Numbered from the stretch's first letter, positions 23,223 to 36,181 are shown. The stretch is 64,000 nt of DNA from Setophaga petechia (GCA_024362935.1 JANCRA010000033.1:9335714-9399713); one strand, 5' to 3'. Notes: generated from the letters alone by a model not told the origin. Numbers and translations are program-made.

Positions 23223-24870
23223 TTAAAAAAAAACCGACATGCCCCCCCTTATTCAATTTAAGCTGTCTTCATTTTCCACAGTAGTAAATTTTCTAGATGC
23301 ATCTTGTAGACCTCAAAATACTGGAAAGGAAGTTCCCATTCAAAGGAAGTTTTTCTTGAGATACTGTAAATGATACTAATTTTTTTTTTTCATTTGAAAT
23401 ATAAGTTGTGCTATAACAAATAATCCTGTCGTGTAACCACTGTCCACATAGCTGAACTTCTGGTATCAGGAAAAGTCTATTTAAATTTATTACTGTCAAG
23501 ACCAGTGTGGCACATCCAACTTAACTGTGAAAGGATCCATCCCACAATCACCTTGCTGTGTGTCTGGCCTGGGTTATTTTTTTCTTTCTCTGTCTTTTGC
23601 AATAGAGTCGAAGCTCAGGGCTATTTATTAGAGTAGACACAAAGGTTTTTGCTTCCAGTACTACACTGGGCTGTATGGACTACTACTGGGGATGTGTGCT
23701 AACCTCAGTCATCCCTCCCTTTGTGCTCGCTCTAGTAAAGGCTGAATGTGACTGTGGTCGTTTTTGGGTTTTTATTGGTTTTTTTAAATGCCCTGATAAT
23801 CTGGGGCAAGCTTTCCTTCTTTCCTTTGGCCAAGGCATAGATTGTATTTCTCTTCCTGGTCTCCCTCACCAGTGATGTGAGCTTTGGGTGAGGGATTCAG
23901 GTTCTTTTTATCTCCTCCCTCTTCCCCTCTTTTTAGTGGGGGTGCTGCTTTCTGTTTGCCCCTCTTGGTGACTCTTCTCACCCCTGGCCCAGGGGTGAGC
24001 CTCGGGGCAATAACTTGACCTGTTCCCTCCCGCTTATCATTTTGGTTTTGCAACAAATTTAGTCTTCACCAGCCTGGGAAACAAGAGTATCTGTTGTGCT
24101 GGCCAGCGTGGGTTTTCCCTTCCCTGCAGCCCTGCTGCCACCCCGCCAAGCTGGCCACGGCTCCTAGATAGGCTTTGATGTGGGGAAAAGAGCAGTGATT
24201 TACCAGGATTGCCCAAAGCTGCTGCTGCCAAACCTCAGTGGGGGAGACTCTGCACCCAGAGATTGTGAGCACGCTCCAGGTACCCTCCAATCACTGTGCT
24301 TTGGTGCTTTGGATTGACCCAGGAATGTCAATTAACAAAACGCTGCACTTGCGTTTGCCCCTGCTAAAGATGTAACAGCCACAGACAAATCAAACCCGGG
24401 TGGGAGATTTTATTGGGGTTCTGTAAGTCTTAGAAATCTCTTCAGTGAAGGTTTTGGGGAAGTGGTGGCACAGCAGATTAAGGACCTCGATTGGCTTTGC
24501 ATCCTGGCAAATCACTGCCTTTTCTGGTTTACTCTTCTGGACCACTAACTGCTGCAATGTGGATGCAAGCTTACAGGAAACCAACCTAGTGTGTCCTAAG
24601 TTTTATGAAAAATTCAGTGTTTGTGTAAAAAAAAAAAGAAAAAAAATAAGGAAAAAAGAAAAGATTAAAAATAAACACATTTTAAAGCAGCAGCTGTCAA
24701 GTCAATGAACAATTGATGTTTCCATTAACTTCTGAGGAAAATATTAGTTGTAAGGATTTAACATCCTCTGTACTGAAAGTTTAACATAACAGTATTCCAT
24801 AAGCAGCCTTTTTATTGTATCAGACCATTGCCTGATTTTAATATAATAAAAAGTGTGCATTAATATTAGA
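23223..24870 (+). other. UBE2V1: UBE2V1 3' UTR and poly(A) signals
   Basis: AT-rich sequence after the stop codon. AATAAA hexamers lie at 24670-24675 and 24845-24850, preceded by an A-rich run at about 24629-24675. A UTR of ~1.5-1.65 kb is inferred and is comparable to the mammalian gene. Which signal is used is not determinable here. Confidence 0.65.
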
Positions 24871-25482
24871 AGGCTTTAATTGTATTTATGTTTAGAATTT
24901 TGATCCCTTATGGAATTCTTGATTTGTTGGAAGTATCTTCCTACAGATCACGTTTAGCTGACAGACTAAACTGGTGGTGAAAGGCAATTGTCTCTATCCA
25001 GCTGCTGCTGCTGCTGTGCCAAGGAGCATCTGTAATTTTGGTTTAAGCCTCAGGCTGCCCCTCAGGCCCTTGGTAGCATCAGGTGAGCCCGGGGCTGCCA
25101 AGGGGTTCTGGTGCTGTGCTGGAGTCCCGAGGGAATGGAATCCCTCTGCAGCTGCATGTTACACTGTCTGTCAAGGTCAAGGAGCATTTCACAACCTGAA
25201 ATTTTCAGTGTTTTCCTCAGATAGTGAAGAGTTATCTGCCTGCAGCAAGCTGAGCTTTCCTCCCAGTCTGGGTAAAAACAAGGCTGTGGAATGTTGGCCT
25301 TTTCCCAGTGTGAAGTGTCTGGAGATGGCTGCAAGCTCCTGATGGCAGAGATGGGCTGAGAATGAAAGGTTCTTCTGGGCTGGGAATGGAGCAGGGATGG
25401 CCTGGTGATGCTGTGTGACACTGCTGCTGCTTTCTGCCTGCAATGAACGCTGCTGGCTCCCGGGGCTGTCTGAAGACAATGG
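24871..25482. other. 3' flank of UBE2V1
   Basis: Single-copy DNA. No exon, RNA gene or transposon is recognised. Confidence 0.5.
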
Positions 25483-25714
25483 GACTAACACCGTGTGTGT
25501 GTTATTTCAAATGGTTGGTGTCAGAGTGGTCAATGGGATGGGACTAACACCGTGTGTGTGTTATTTCAAATGGTTGGTGTCAGAGTGGTCAATGGGATGG
25601 GACTAACACCGTGTGTGTGTTATTTCAAATAGTTGGTGTCAGAGTGGTCAATGGGATGGGACTAACACCGTGTGTGTGTTATTTCAAATGGTTGGTGTCA
25701 GAGTGGTCAATGGG
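25483..25714. repeat. Minisatellite, 59-bp unit, four copies
   Basis: Four nearly identical units beginning GACTAACACCGTGTGTGTGT and followed by TATTTCAAATGGTTGGTGTC. Only one or two substitutions separate the copies (for example AAATAG for AAATGG in copy 3), so the array is young or homogenised. Confidence 0.96.
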
Positions 25715-26187
25715 CATTGGAACAACGTGATAATTACAGTGGGCTGCTTGATTGTCTCTTTTTCAGAGTGCCCATGCCCTCCTTGGGAGGTTGTGGTTGG
25801 TTGGTGCATGTTTGGGACCTCCCTGAACCTTCTTACTTTAATGGTTTAAAGCCGTGAAATGGTCGGGTTTGCTTTGCAGGCTGTGCAGGTGAGAGTGCCC
25901 CACCCTGGCTGGGAGCTGTGCTGGCAGGAGCCTGCTGCTCACAGCCTCACACAAAGCTGGATGCTGTTTAAAGAGAAGGGTTCACTGGGACTGTTCTCCC
26001 CAGGGACTGCACTCTCTGGACACCTCAGAGCTCCGTTGCTGTTCCCACAGCCCAGTAAGGCAGCGTGGGATAAAAACTGCTCGGGAGTCAGCGGCATTGG
26101 AGCTGCATGGTGGCTCTGTCAGTGTGTGTCACCTGCGAGGGGAGGGACCGTTCACCCCAGGCTGGTGCCTGTCGGTGCTCCAGAAGT

Positions 26188-26255
26188 GAGCTGTGGGTAC
26201 AAAGCCTGTCACACCTGTGACATGAGCTGTGGGTACAAAGCCTGTCACACCTGTG
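26188..26255. repeat. Short 36-bp tandem duplication
   Basis: Two adjacent copies of a segment starting GAGCTGTGGGTACAAAGCCT, essentially identical. Confidence 0.85.
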
Positions 26256-26487
26256 CTTACCCAAACCCTGGCAGTGCCCAGCAAGGTGCTCAGGTGGTCC
26301 CTGCCAGCCCTCAGTCTGTGTCCCAGCTCACTGCCTCTTCAGAGACACCTGAAGGGATGATAAATTAAACAAGGGCATTGGCCATGAAACAAACGTGCTT
26401 GGAGCAGGTGCTGCTGCAGGTGGCTGAGCAGTGCTCAGAGGAGGCTGCTGTGAGCCAGACCCACCTGCCCTGTGCCCGCTGTGCCCA

Positions 26488-26690
26488 CAGAGAGTCCCTG
26501 TGCCCACAGAGGGTCCCTGAGCCTGCCCTGTGCCCACAGAGAGTCCCTGAGCCTGCCTTGTGCTCACAGAGTGTCCCTGTGCCCACAGAGGGTCCCTTAT
26601 CCTGCCCTGTGCCCGCAGAGGATCCCTGTGCCCACATTGGGTCCCTGCTCTGCCCTGTGCCCAGAGAGGGTCCCTGCTGTGCCCGGTGCC
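26488..26690. repeat. Degenerate repeat of GTGCCCACAGAGGGTCCCTG-type units
   Basis: Irregular copies of a 20-35 bp unit containing CCCACAGAG and GTCCCT with interrupted spacing. It probably represents an older, decayed array next to the 19-bp array. Confidence 0.7.
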
Positions 26691-26835
26691 AGCACAGCCC
26701 CTGCAGCCCTGTCGGTGTGGGCAGAGCAGGACGGCAGAGGGAGCCCCAGGGCTGCCCGAGGCTTTCAGCGCCGCTGCTGTGCTCGGTTGGGCGGTGCAGC
26801 CTCCTGCGAGAGCCGCTGCTGTTTGTCCAGAGCCG

Positions 26836-27431
26836 CTGGTGACCCCTGTGTGTGCTGGTGACCCCTGTGTGTGCTGGAGACCCCTGTGTGTGCTGGAGAC
26901 CCCTGTGTGTGCTGCTGACCCCTGTGTGTGCTGGAGACCCCTGTGTGTGCTGCTGACCCCTGTGTGTGCTGGACACCCCTGTGTGTGCTGGACACCCCTG
27001 TGTGTGCTGGACACCCCTGTGTGTGCTGGAGACCCCTGTGTGTGCTGTATGACCCCTGTGTGTGCTGGACACCCCTGTGTGTGCTGGACACCCCTGTGTG
27101 TGCTGCTGACCCCTGTGTGTGCTGGACACCCCTGTGTGTGCTGGACACCCCTGTGTGTGCTGGTGACCCCTGTGTGTGCTGGACACCCCTGTGTGTGCTG
27201 GAGACCCCTGTGTGTGCTGGACACCCCTGTGTGTGCTGGACACCCCTGTGTGTGCTGTGTGACCCCTGTGTGTGCTGGACACCCCTGTGTGTGCTGGACA
27301 CCCCTGTGTGTGCTGTGTGACCCCTGTGTGTGCTGTGTGACCCCTGTGTGTGCTGGACACCCCTGTGTGTGCTGGACACCCCTGTGTGTGCTGGACACCC
27401 CTGTGTGTGCTGGACACCCCTGTGTGTGCTG
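26836..27431. repeat. Minisatellite, 19-bp unit, about 31 copies
   Basis: Tandem copies of ACCCCTGTGTGTGCTGGAC, with variants in the last four bases (GGAG, GGTG, GCTG) and a few 20-21 bp units (GCTGTGTG or GCTGTATG). Each unit holds a short GT run. Open frames occur on both strands because the unit lacks stop codons in most frames; the period is not a multiple of 3, so the peptides cycle. Not a gene. Confidence 0.97.
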
Positions 27432-30400
27432 CCTGAACGCTGCCCCGCGGTCACTGCTGGGGAGCACCAGCACCCAGTGACACCCCAGTTGTTAATAAAC
27501 ACTAACGGTGGTTTGCTGCTTGGTGTGCTGGAGTTAAGCTCTGTGTGCATGTAGGGAGTGTGTGCTTAAATGTGCCCTTTGTGCTCTCTTACCACCCTGT
27601 GCAGTGCTTTGTATTTGAAATTTCAGTTTCTCCCACTGTCATTACAGTAAAAACTCTGAATCCAGGCTGTGTCTTCAGCTGCTCTGTGAGACATTGGTGG
27701 TGTCAGTGGCTCATCCCAGTGTGGGACCAGGACACAAAGCAGGGGGGACAGGGACACGGAGCAGGAGGAGCAGCCGTGCCCCCTCGGCCCTGGCAGACCC
27801 TGCCCGAGGGCAGCTCTGGGGCTCCATCACAGAGCCCTGAGCCCCGTGGGGCTGCAGGTGGGTGTGAGCAGGGCAGAGCCCGAGCTGTGGCACCAAACCC
27901 CCAGGCTGGGCAGGGACTGTGCCCCTGCTCCCTTGGCAGAGCACTGCCAGGGCTGTGGGAGCTGTTTGTTGGTGGGAATTGGCCATTCAGCCTCTGGGGT
28001 GGTGCTTTCCTGCAGGGCAGGGTTTGCTGCACCAAGGAGCAGCACAGTGAGTTCAGTGTGCTCAAGCTGGCACCCACATGCCCTGCCACAGGGGAGTTTC
28101 AGTTCTGCAGGTACCTGTAAAGGTGCCTGCATCAGGCTCTACCTACCCTGAGCTGAAAGAAGCTGAAGAGAAATTGATACCGATCATCTTAATATCTAAA
28201 CTTTTTTACTTACTATTTTCAGTTTAAGGAGGTTTTTCTGATGGCTGAGGGTTTTCCTGTCAGGGATTGCCGTGTTGCATTAATCTTGGCTCATGTGCTC
28301 TCCCAGTGTGCTCTAACCTGGCTGCTGACTGAGATTCAGGTCCCTTAATAGCTCCTCGATTTCCCTGCTCATGCTGTACACATTGCTGGAGAATGTGCTG
28401 CAGCCTGCAAAGAGCCCCAGTAAAGGCAAATTTAATTTAGGCACATGCTTAAGTGCTTTATTGGACCAGAGCCAGCGTGCTCAGCCTCTGCTAGGAAAGA
28501 GCTTTTTTAGCCCTTGTTGAGCATCTTCCTCCTTGTCCTCCCTTCTTGGTGCTACATCCCTGGTGCTTGTGCCTTTCCCTTTTCCCTGATTTCTCCCACA
28601 TTTGTTGTCACCAAAAAGTAAAGAGCAGAAGAAGATGTTGAGGATAGGGAGATAAGCTGAATGCTCATCATTTTATATCTGTCAAGCATCTTGTCACCTT
28701 TTTTCATCCTTATCTCCTTTTAAATAAAGCCTACAAAGGGTTTTCAGAAATGTGGGTCCTGTCCTATTTCTCTGCCTCTTCAGCCAGGTTGTTGGTGGCT
28801 TTGCCCTGACATGCCCAGAAAGCCCTGCAGAGCCTTGATGGGTGATAGGATGAGGGAGTAAATGTCAAATGGTCTAAAAGCCTCTTCTCCCTCTCTACTG
28901 CTCAGCATCTATTCTTTTATGTTGTCTTACTTTTTATCTGTCCACTTGCCAAAGGATGTTTCAGGATAGCCAAAGCTGAGGATTCTTTGGGAGGAAAAGC
29001 CAACCAAGCAAGAGTTTTGAAAAGAAGAGTGATGCAAACTTTTGGGCCATCTTCATCAGAAACAATGGGGCCATTTCCCCTCCTACTCGCTCTGCTCTAA
29101 AACCACGTGTTCCTCATTGTCTTGATCATGCTCTGCAGATCTTTAGAGAAAAGGATTTTTGTTTGCCTGGTGCTGGGAACTTTCTGGGGCTGATTTGCTG
29201 TAAGTGAGGCAGAGGGAGGACAAGGGGAGGCTGGAGAGCTGCCCCAGTCCTGTGCACGTGGGCTGGGGCAGAGAGGTGGAGGAGTGCCTGCTTTGGTGGG
29301 CTGGCAAGGGGCTGCTGTTGTCCCTTGAGACAGGGCAGCACTCGGTGCCAGCCCTGGGGCAGCGCTCCTGCCAGTCAGTGCTGGTGCCCAGCTGCAGCTC
29401 TGTGCACTCCCTGGGTGTCAGCCCGGAGAGAGGAACAGCCACAGCAGGACAGAGTTCCCAGCAAGGATCTGCCAAACTCCTGTCCCTCTGAAGAGACCTC
29501 TTAAATCCCTGGGCTACCAGATTAGAAGCTGTCCAAGGTTAGCAGCCAGATGTTTCTCAGCTGTTTGGACTGCTTTCCAGCTGAGACCAAATGAGTGGCT
29601 GTCCAGCATGCACGTATTAATATAAACATTTTGGAGGCCTTGCCTTGAGTGAGCCATTAAAAACTTCCCACGATCCTGGGGCGATGCTGCTCCTCGCAGG
29701 AGCAGAGTCTGTCCCTGTGCTCCAGTGGCTCAGGCTGTGCTGCCACCTGCTCCGAGCTGGGCTGGGCCTCCCCTGCTCTCGGTGGCGCCAGAGCAGTGTG
29801 GTCCCTGGAATTTGATTATTTGTGTTAGCAGATAATTCAGGCCAGAAGGCTGAGAGTGTTCCCTTCCTTCCCTGGATGTCGTCATGCTTCCCAGCAGAAC
29901 AGTCCCGGGCCCTGCATCCCTTCCCCACCCCTTGCCCCAAAAGTGCAACAAAAACCCTTTCAGTGTCTCTCCTTGTGCAGGGGCACTCCCCACTCGTTTT
30001 AGGCTTGGTTTTTGTCTGTGCAGGCCTACACAAGGAGGGGATTTCATTAACTCCACCATGCAGAGTCATGTCTTAAATTATTACATGCATGAAAAAAAAA
30101 CAGTTGGTTTTTGATGTGTGGTTCTTCTAAAATATTCCTAATGCCACCCACGAGCTTTGGTGTTCAAACAAGAGTGACAAGAACTGATCCCTGTGGTCTC
30201 CCACTGTCACCAAACAAGACCCTTCCGACAGTTTCCATCAGTTTTATCAGATTTTAGTGCCTTGGTTCCCCCAGCCCTGGCTGTGGACCTACCCGGGGTG
30301 TGGAGTGGGGAATCTCCCAGTGATGTTTTTAATGAGATCATGGGACCAGCTGGGCCCTGCTGAATGTGCCTTGGCCCAGCTGTCCCACCTCAGCCTCGGG

Positions 30401-32770
30401 CTGGCACCTGCAGAGCCCGGAGCTCTGGCCTGGGCAGCAATTGTAATTGCACAGGGAATTTCAGTGTTGTGTACAGGGACACCTCTGTGCTGGATGTGTG
30501 CTGCTGTGAACGAGAGCAGGATGCAGTTTCCTGGTTGCTTTCCAAGGGTTTTCAGGAATGTCAGGTGGCTGAGGTGCCCTGAAGGGAGGGCTGTGCTGAG
30601 GTGGCTTTTCCAGCCCCTCAGCCTGGGTGTGCCCCTGGCAGTTCAGCCATGCCAAGAGCTCCCATCCCTTGCTGGGAGTGAGCATTTGCCAGCACAGATC
30701 CCAGCCAGGGCCCAGGAGCCTCAAACCCAGGGCTGGTGCTGGATCTGCTCCTCTCCATTCCCCTCAGCTCGGCGTCCCCAGCTGAGAAAGGGATGCAGTT
30801 TTCTGAAAAGAAAAATGAGAAGTTATTTTCCCCTCTCTCTAGCACAGAGGCATTCCTGTGAGTGGGAATTGTCAGCCCTGGATGATGAGATGGGTGTTTT
30901 CAATCATTCCATTTCCTTGTATTTCTTGCTCACTTTTTACCCATTTCGATTTATTTTTAATGGCCCGACACCCTTGTTTATAATAATAAACAGCAAACGT
31001 GTGGACACAATGAGTCTGTTTCAGGTTCAAGTGTTTTTAATAACCTTGCAGCAAGAAATAGACCCGAGCCCAGATCTGCAGAAACCTGAGGAAGACTCGG
31101 TGCTGCTGCAGTGAAATCCGATTTGGGGGTGGCTGCTGTGCAAACAGCCCGGCCAGCCCCACACAACGCCGCCCTTTGTGTCCCCCAGCCCTCGCTCCCT
31201 CCAAGGTTTTGTCTTCCAGACATGACCTGAACCAAGCAAAGGCAAGGCAAGGGGCAGGTATAGGTATTTTTTGTTATTATTATTTATCAGTGCCTCTGCC
31301 CCACACAGCCCGTCCGGAGCAGGGCTGGGTGAGTCCTGTCTGGGATGTGGCAGCAGCACAAGGCAAAGGGAAAAGTGACAGTCAGCATTGTGAGGCCTCG
31401 TGCTGCTTAATTAACTAAAACCTTATTAGCTATTTTCAGTGGTGTAACAGCTTTGAGGCCGTTGTTGTTTGCCAAGGAAAATACCCGGGTGGGTTTGCAG
31501 CAGCCAGATGGGCTCCGTGTGCCCCCAGTGCCCCACAGAAATCAGGGGGTGGCTGCTGGAAAACACTGCCCGTGCTGGGAGCTGGGGATCAGCCCTTTGG
31601 GAAAACAGGGCTATGATTCTGGGGAGCACAGGATGGGAACCCTGCCCTGGGGACCCCGCAGGGCCCTGAGGGGCAGCACAGGGTCTGGGTTTGGGGGTCC
31701 CTGGGAGCCCTGGGGAGCGGGGACAGGCCCCTGTGGGACCCCAGCCCAGCAGCTCGTGCCCCCTCCCATGTGCACAGGGGAGCTGAGCTGCCTGTGCAGA
31801 GGAGAGCCAGGGCTGTCCTGCTCGCTCAGGGCTGCCCATTGCCCTGGCAGAGAGTGCCAGGTCCCACAGAGGTGCCAGGAGGGAAGTGTGGGCATCTGTG
31901 GCTCCCTCTGTGTGTGCCTGGTGTGCCACGGGGAGGATGGAAAGGGTGCCCATGGAAGCAGGGCCCTGCTGTGCTGGGGATTGCCTGTAACTGACCCTGC
32001 TCTGTTAGCACAGGACATCCAGGACCCCTGTGCTGGAGCAGGTCCTGCCCAGGCTGGGAGCAGCCCTGCAGTGTGCATGGAGCTGTGCCCATCCTCTGCC
32101 AGAGCTGGGAGCTGGAAATGCTCTGCAGCCCCTCTGCAGCCCTGCCCCAGCCAGCCCTGCTCAGCCCTTTGTCCTTACAGGGTCTTCTGCCCTATTTATC
32201 TTCCCCAAATGTCATCTCCCCTCCCCACTCCATGCAACACCCCCCAAAAAATAATAAACGGTGGCAGGCTCTGTAAACAGAGCCTATCTGCAGAGCTGTT
32301 TGAAATGTAGACAGGCTCAAGTGAATTCGTTGAGCGAGGCCCTAATTGCTGTGCTGTCTGTCAGCGTGCAGGGCTGAGGGTTAGCAGGGAGGCTGGCTGA
32401 GGGCTGCAGGAGATGGATGGGGCCTGGCCGGGGTGGCAGCCGGGGTCACTGCCCCAGCAGCCACGTCCCGGCGTGACCCCGCGCAGATAAGGGGCTCTGC
32501 GCCGTCCCCACGGCTGCATCCTGCTGCCCTGACCCTCCCCTGGCCCTCCCCAAATCCAGCCTGCCTCAAAAACGGTGGGAGAAGGGCCTGGGGTGGCAGG
32601 AATGACTCCTTGTCCCAGCCTTTGCCAGCTCTTTTGGGGTGTGGGTGCTGCTGTCCCCACATGGGCAGGGCTGGCTGCTGGTGGCAGTGCCCCGTGTCCC
32701 CAGAGCACGAGGCTCTGCAGGGACATCCCAGCCCGGGCAGGACAGGGTCCTGCAGGCTGGCCAGGCTCTT
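27432..32770. other. Single-copy intergenic DNA
   Basis: About 5.3 kb without arrays and without any exon I can support. GC-rich stretches (27700-28090, 30270-30760, 31490-32200) alternate with AT-richer ones (28150-29150, 30770-31060, 31385-31450). Open frames such as 30257-31114 and 31453-32310 (285 residues each) have low-complexity Pro/Ser/Gly/Cys-rich translations typical of GC-rich non-coding DNA. Confidence 0.55.
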
Positions 32771-32779
32771 CCCCACTCC

Positions 32780-33320
32780 CCGTAATTAAACAGCAGCCTC
32801 TGATGCATGTGGAAAAGGAAGGAGAGAAAGAAAAAAGGATCAGCAAACCCAAGCCCTTAGATTACTGTTTACCCCCTCGAGGAGCACAGAAGTATATTGT
32901 CCATTTAATAGAAGCCTATAAATCACTGAAAAACATTTATAAAATAATTGAAGGTAATGGGAACCATTTGTTTAAATAACATCACGTTCATGCCCCAGAG
33001 GTGCAATAAAAGTTAGATTAATTGATAGGATTTTATATCTCACTGTGAAAAACTGAGTCACATTCTAGACACCGACAGTTTGGGAAAGTTGCAAATTCAT
33101 CAGGCACCCAGCTACTATCAAAATAGTCTCTTCCATGTGAAGAGGCACATTTATATGACCCTGAAGGGTTTTGGGATGAGAACTATTTACTTAAACTGTG
33201 AAGTGAACTAGCCAGTGTGAGATCCTGACCCAGATTGGGGTTTTTTCCTTCCTCTTCTATCTGCTGTTGCATTTTTTTCCCATTATGATAAAAAGCAAAT
33301 AAATATCTCTAAAGCAGAGG
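32780..33320. promoter_or_regulatory. AT-rich island resembling conserved non-coding DNA
   Basis: An abrupt change from GC-rich flanks to ~540 bp of AT-rich, non-repetitive sequence with homeobox-type cores (GTAATTAAAC near 32782, TTAATTGATAGG near 33018) and TGTTTAAATAAC-type strings. It contains no coding signature. The pattern suggests a selected regulatory element. This is inference from composition only. Confidence 0.35.
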
Positions 33321-34070
33321 CTCATTCCTAATCCAGGGCTCTAGTGTCCTGCATCCATCTGTGCCCATGGGAATGGCACCTCAGAGGCCCCGAGGGAGGG
33401 GCTGGAGCAGGGGGGCAGGGCTGGGGCTCCCCCAAAGCTTTCCCAGCCCTGGCCCAGGGCTGGGCTCGCTGTCCTCGGGCTCCTCTGCCCCAGCCTGGGC
33501 CAGCAGCAGCCTCTCCCCGGGCTGGGAACCATCCCACCCTGCCCTTGTCCCTGTGACTGTGTTTGGTGCTTTATCTGGTGCGAGGGCAGCAAAGCAGAAC
33601 GGAGCAGGAGCCTCTCGGAGCAGAAGGGCCCTGGGCTGGGAGCTGTGGGCAGGGACTGCCCAGCTCTGCCCTCCCAGAGCTCCCTCACTGCCCACACTCT
33701 GCTCTGCTTTTGCCTGGTTTTCCCCAAGCTCCATTTTCACTTCTTTTCTCTCCTTCCATCAGCGCTGGTTCGCCTGAGAGCCAAAGCGAGCCTGGGTTCT
33801 GCCAGGAGAGGCTGTGGCACTGTCACCCCCCGGTCACCCCCGGGGCTCCTGTGCCAGCAGCGGGGACATTGCCCTGCTCCAAACTCTCTGCGGCTCAGCA
33901 GCTCCATCCCCCCGGGCCGGAGGGCAGCACAGAGGGGCCCTCGGGGTGGGTGGCACGGGGGGACCCAGCCCGAGCCCCTCCCGGGAAGGAGCAGCCCCAG
34001 CCACCCTCGGCAGCGCCGCCGAGCCCGGGCTGAGCATCGGCTTTTGATAAAGGCTCCCTGTCAAACAAGG
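33320..34070. other. GC-rich intergenic DNA
   Basis: Single-copy, GC-rich sequence between two AT-rich islands. No gene or array is seen. Confidence 0.5.
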
Positions 34071-34540
34071 GCTGAATAAATCATGATGTGTTACCAAGAC
34101 GCATTACAGCTTTTAAAACAACCACCATGGCATTCTACCCCACGGACTGATGAGTCTGGGGATGCCAGATCCCTGGCGCTCCGCAGCCTGGCTGGAGCCA
34201 GCTCACATCTGGAGCGCAGTAAACGTACCCAGGAGCAAGAAAGCAGCTCTGTAAGGGTCAGGAGTACAGAGAGCGGCTGCTGACTCCAGGCGCCACCCCA
34301 AAACCCACATGCATTTCCTTGTGTAAACACATGTGGCCAAAAGGCAGCCATGGTCACCTTTCTCCAACGTGAGCCCTATAAAACCGCCAGCAAAGTGAGG
34401 AACAATGTCACTATTATTGTTTTAGAGGAATTCCTCCGGAGCAGAAAGGCATAGCCGCGCTGCCGACAAGGGTGTCTTTAAAAGCAGGGCTGACAATTGA
34501 CTCCAGAGCCGAGGGGAGGAAAGAATTCCCCCGGGGTTGA
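34070..34540. promoter_or_regulatory. Putative regulatory island
   Basis: Non-repetitive, compositionally balanced block between GC-rich segments. It contains CTGAATAAATCATGATG near 34070, CAGTAAACGTACC near 34217 and a TATAAAACC string at 34378-34386. It has the look of a conserved enhancer but no direct proof; no coding sequence. Confidence 0.3.
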
Positions 34541-35340
34541 TCATTTGCAGTTGTTGGGGGCTTCCAGCGCTGCCGATAACCTGCTGGGTCCTGCTGCCAG
34601 AGGCACAGCTGGGCACAGCTGGCACACCGAGCCCTCACACGCTCCTCTCCCCCGTGGGGCTGGTGCCAAGGCAGCCCACCCCAGGGATGGGTGCTTTGGG
34701 GCCAGCCAGGGGAAACCCAGGGGGTGGGTTTGGATGCTGGTGGGAAGCATCCACAGAGCCCCTTCTGTCTCAGGGAATGGACTCGCTTGGAGCCAGGCAA
34801 CTGCTCCCAAAGTTGTGCTGCTTTATTGCCCCAGAAGAGGATTTCTCCCCCAGCAGTATCAGCTGCATCTGCAGCCCTGCTGATGCAATCAGAAGTGGCA
34901 TGCTTTGGCCTGACAGTTCACTGGAACTAGGAAAAAAAACCCCACGGTGCCTTCACGAGGGGCTGACCAGGGCAAACATTCGGGGTCTGGGGCTGCTTTC
35001 TCTTGGGGGGTCCATGGATGGAGACCTTGTGGCTGCCTCTCCCCGGGGATTTATTGCCTGTCTGTAAAGCCAGACATGGGCTGCCAGAAGCAGCAGGAGC
35101 GATAACCTGGAGCCAGACCCTGCTGAAATGGGGAACCACGGCCTGGAGCTGCCCCAGCTGCAGCCTGTGGGCCCTGAGCACAGCCCCAGCACTGCCCAGG
35201 GGGCTGGGACCTGCAGCAGGCACAGGGTGCTGCCAGCAGGATGCCACCCTGGCCAGAGCCCCAGAGGGTCTCTGAGTCCCTGTGGGGGCAGAGGGTTTTG
35301 GGGACAGGACAGGGAAGGGGCTGTGAATATGTAGGGAGGT
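34541..35340. other. GC-rich intergenic DNA
   Basis: Single-copy sequence. No gene, array or transposon is recognised. Confidence 0.5.
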
Positions 35341-35700
35341 GCAGATAGGATGACTCTCCAGGCTTAACACCTGATTGGGATGACCTTGCTCCGGATCAGG
35401 GCTGTCCTCTAGTGCCCATAGATGAACATTTGAATTTCACTGATAAGCCCATCAAATAGTTGAGTGTGTTAGAGGCTGTATGAATGCGCTGCAGAAAGTT
35501 TCTCCAGTGAGTCAGGGTCCCAAAACCTTTCTGTGGGAGCTTATCTTATCAGGCAGGGATGCCTCGCTCCCCAGGAAGCAGGGCCAGCTCAGCCTGAGTA
35601 ATGAGGCTCTGAGCAAGAGCATTGCAAAACTGGAGGTGCTTTCTAAAAAGTCTGACAGGGCAGAGAGAAGGGTGAGCAGAGAGGAAGAGGAGGCTTAGTC
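35340..35700. promoter_or_regulatory. Putative enhancer with clustered GATA motifs
   Basis: Non-repetitive island with TGATAAG at 35440-35446 and overlapping CTTATC motifs at 35540-35545 and 35545-35550 (the latter followed by AGG), plus an orphan-receptor half site TGACCTTG at 35382-35389. These are binding-site look-alikes; function is inferred only from clustering. Confidence 0.35.
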
Positions 35701-35829
35701 ACGTTGGCCACAGCCCAACGCCGCGGTGCTTCTCCAGGGCGAGCCCTTTAATGTCCTGCCCAGGACAGAGCTGCACATCTGCCTTCCCCTTCCCTGAGAG
35801 GACCTGGGGGCTGTTCCCAGCCAAATCCG

Positions 35830-36060
35830 CTCCCAATTCCTCCATCGGGGCTGGGGCCAGCGAGAGCGGGGGGGGGATGCTGCCGCGCTCCCCGCGGGGC
35901 CGGGCCGGGCTGGGCCGGGGTCCCTCGGTCCCGGGGGCTCCCGGGCACCGCCGGAGGCGGCCGAGGGAGGATGAGCTGCGGGAGCCGCCGGGACGGGCAG
36001 CGAGGCGGATCCCGAGCGAAAACAAACGGTGGGGGCAGGCAGCGAGCTCCCTGTCCCTGC
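35830..36060. promoter_or_regulatory. Small CpG-rich patch
   Basis: Dense CpG over ~230 bp. No TISU, TATA or open frame of recognisable type accompanies it. It could be an orphan CpG island or an unannotated non-coding RNA promoter. The hexanucleotide repeat starts immediately to the right. Confidence 0.4.
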
Positions 36061-36066
36061 CCCGGA

Positions 36067-36128
36067 GCTGAGCCCAGCCTGAGCCTGAGCCTGAGCCTGA
36101 GCCCTGAGCCCAGCCTGAGCCTGAGCCC

Positions 36129-36181
<53 letters not shown>

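Noticed and set aside
30257..31114. 285-residue plus-strand open frame
   Set aside because: GC-rich, no motif, and its 3' part becomes AT-rich without any coding signature.
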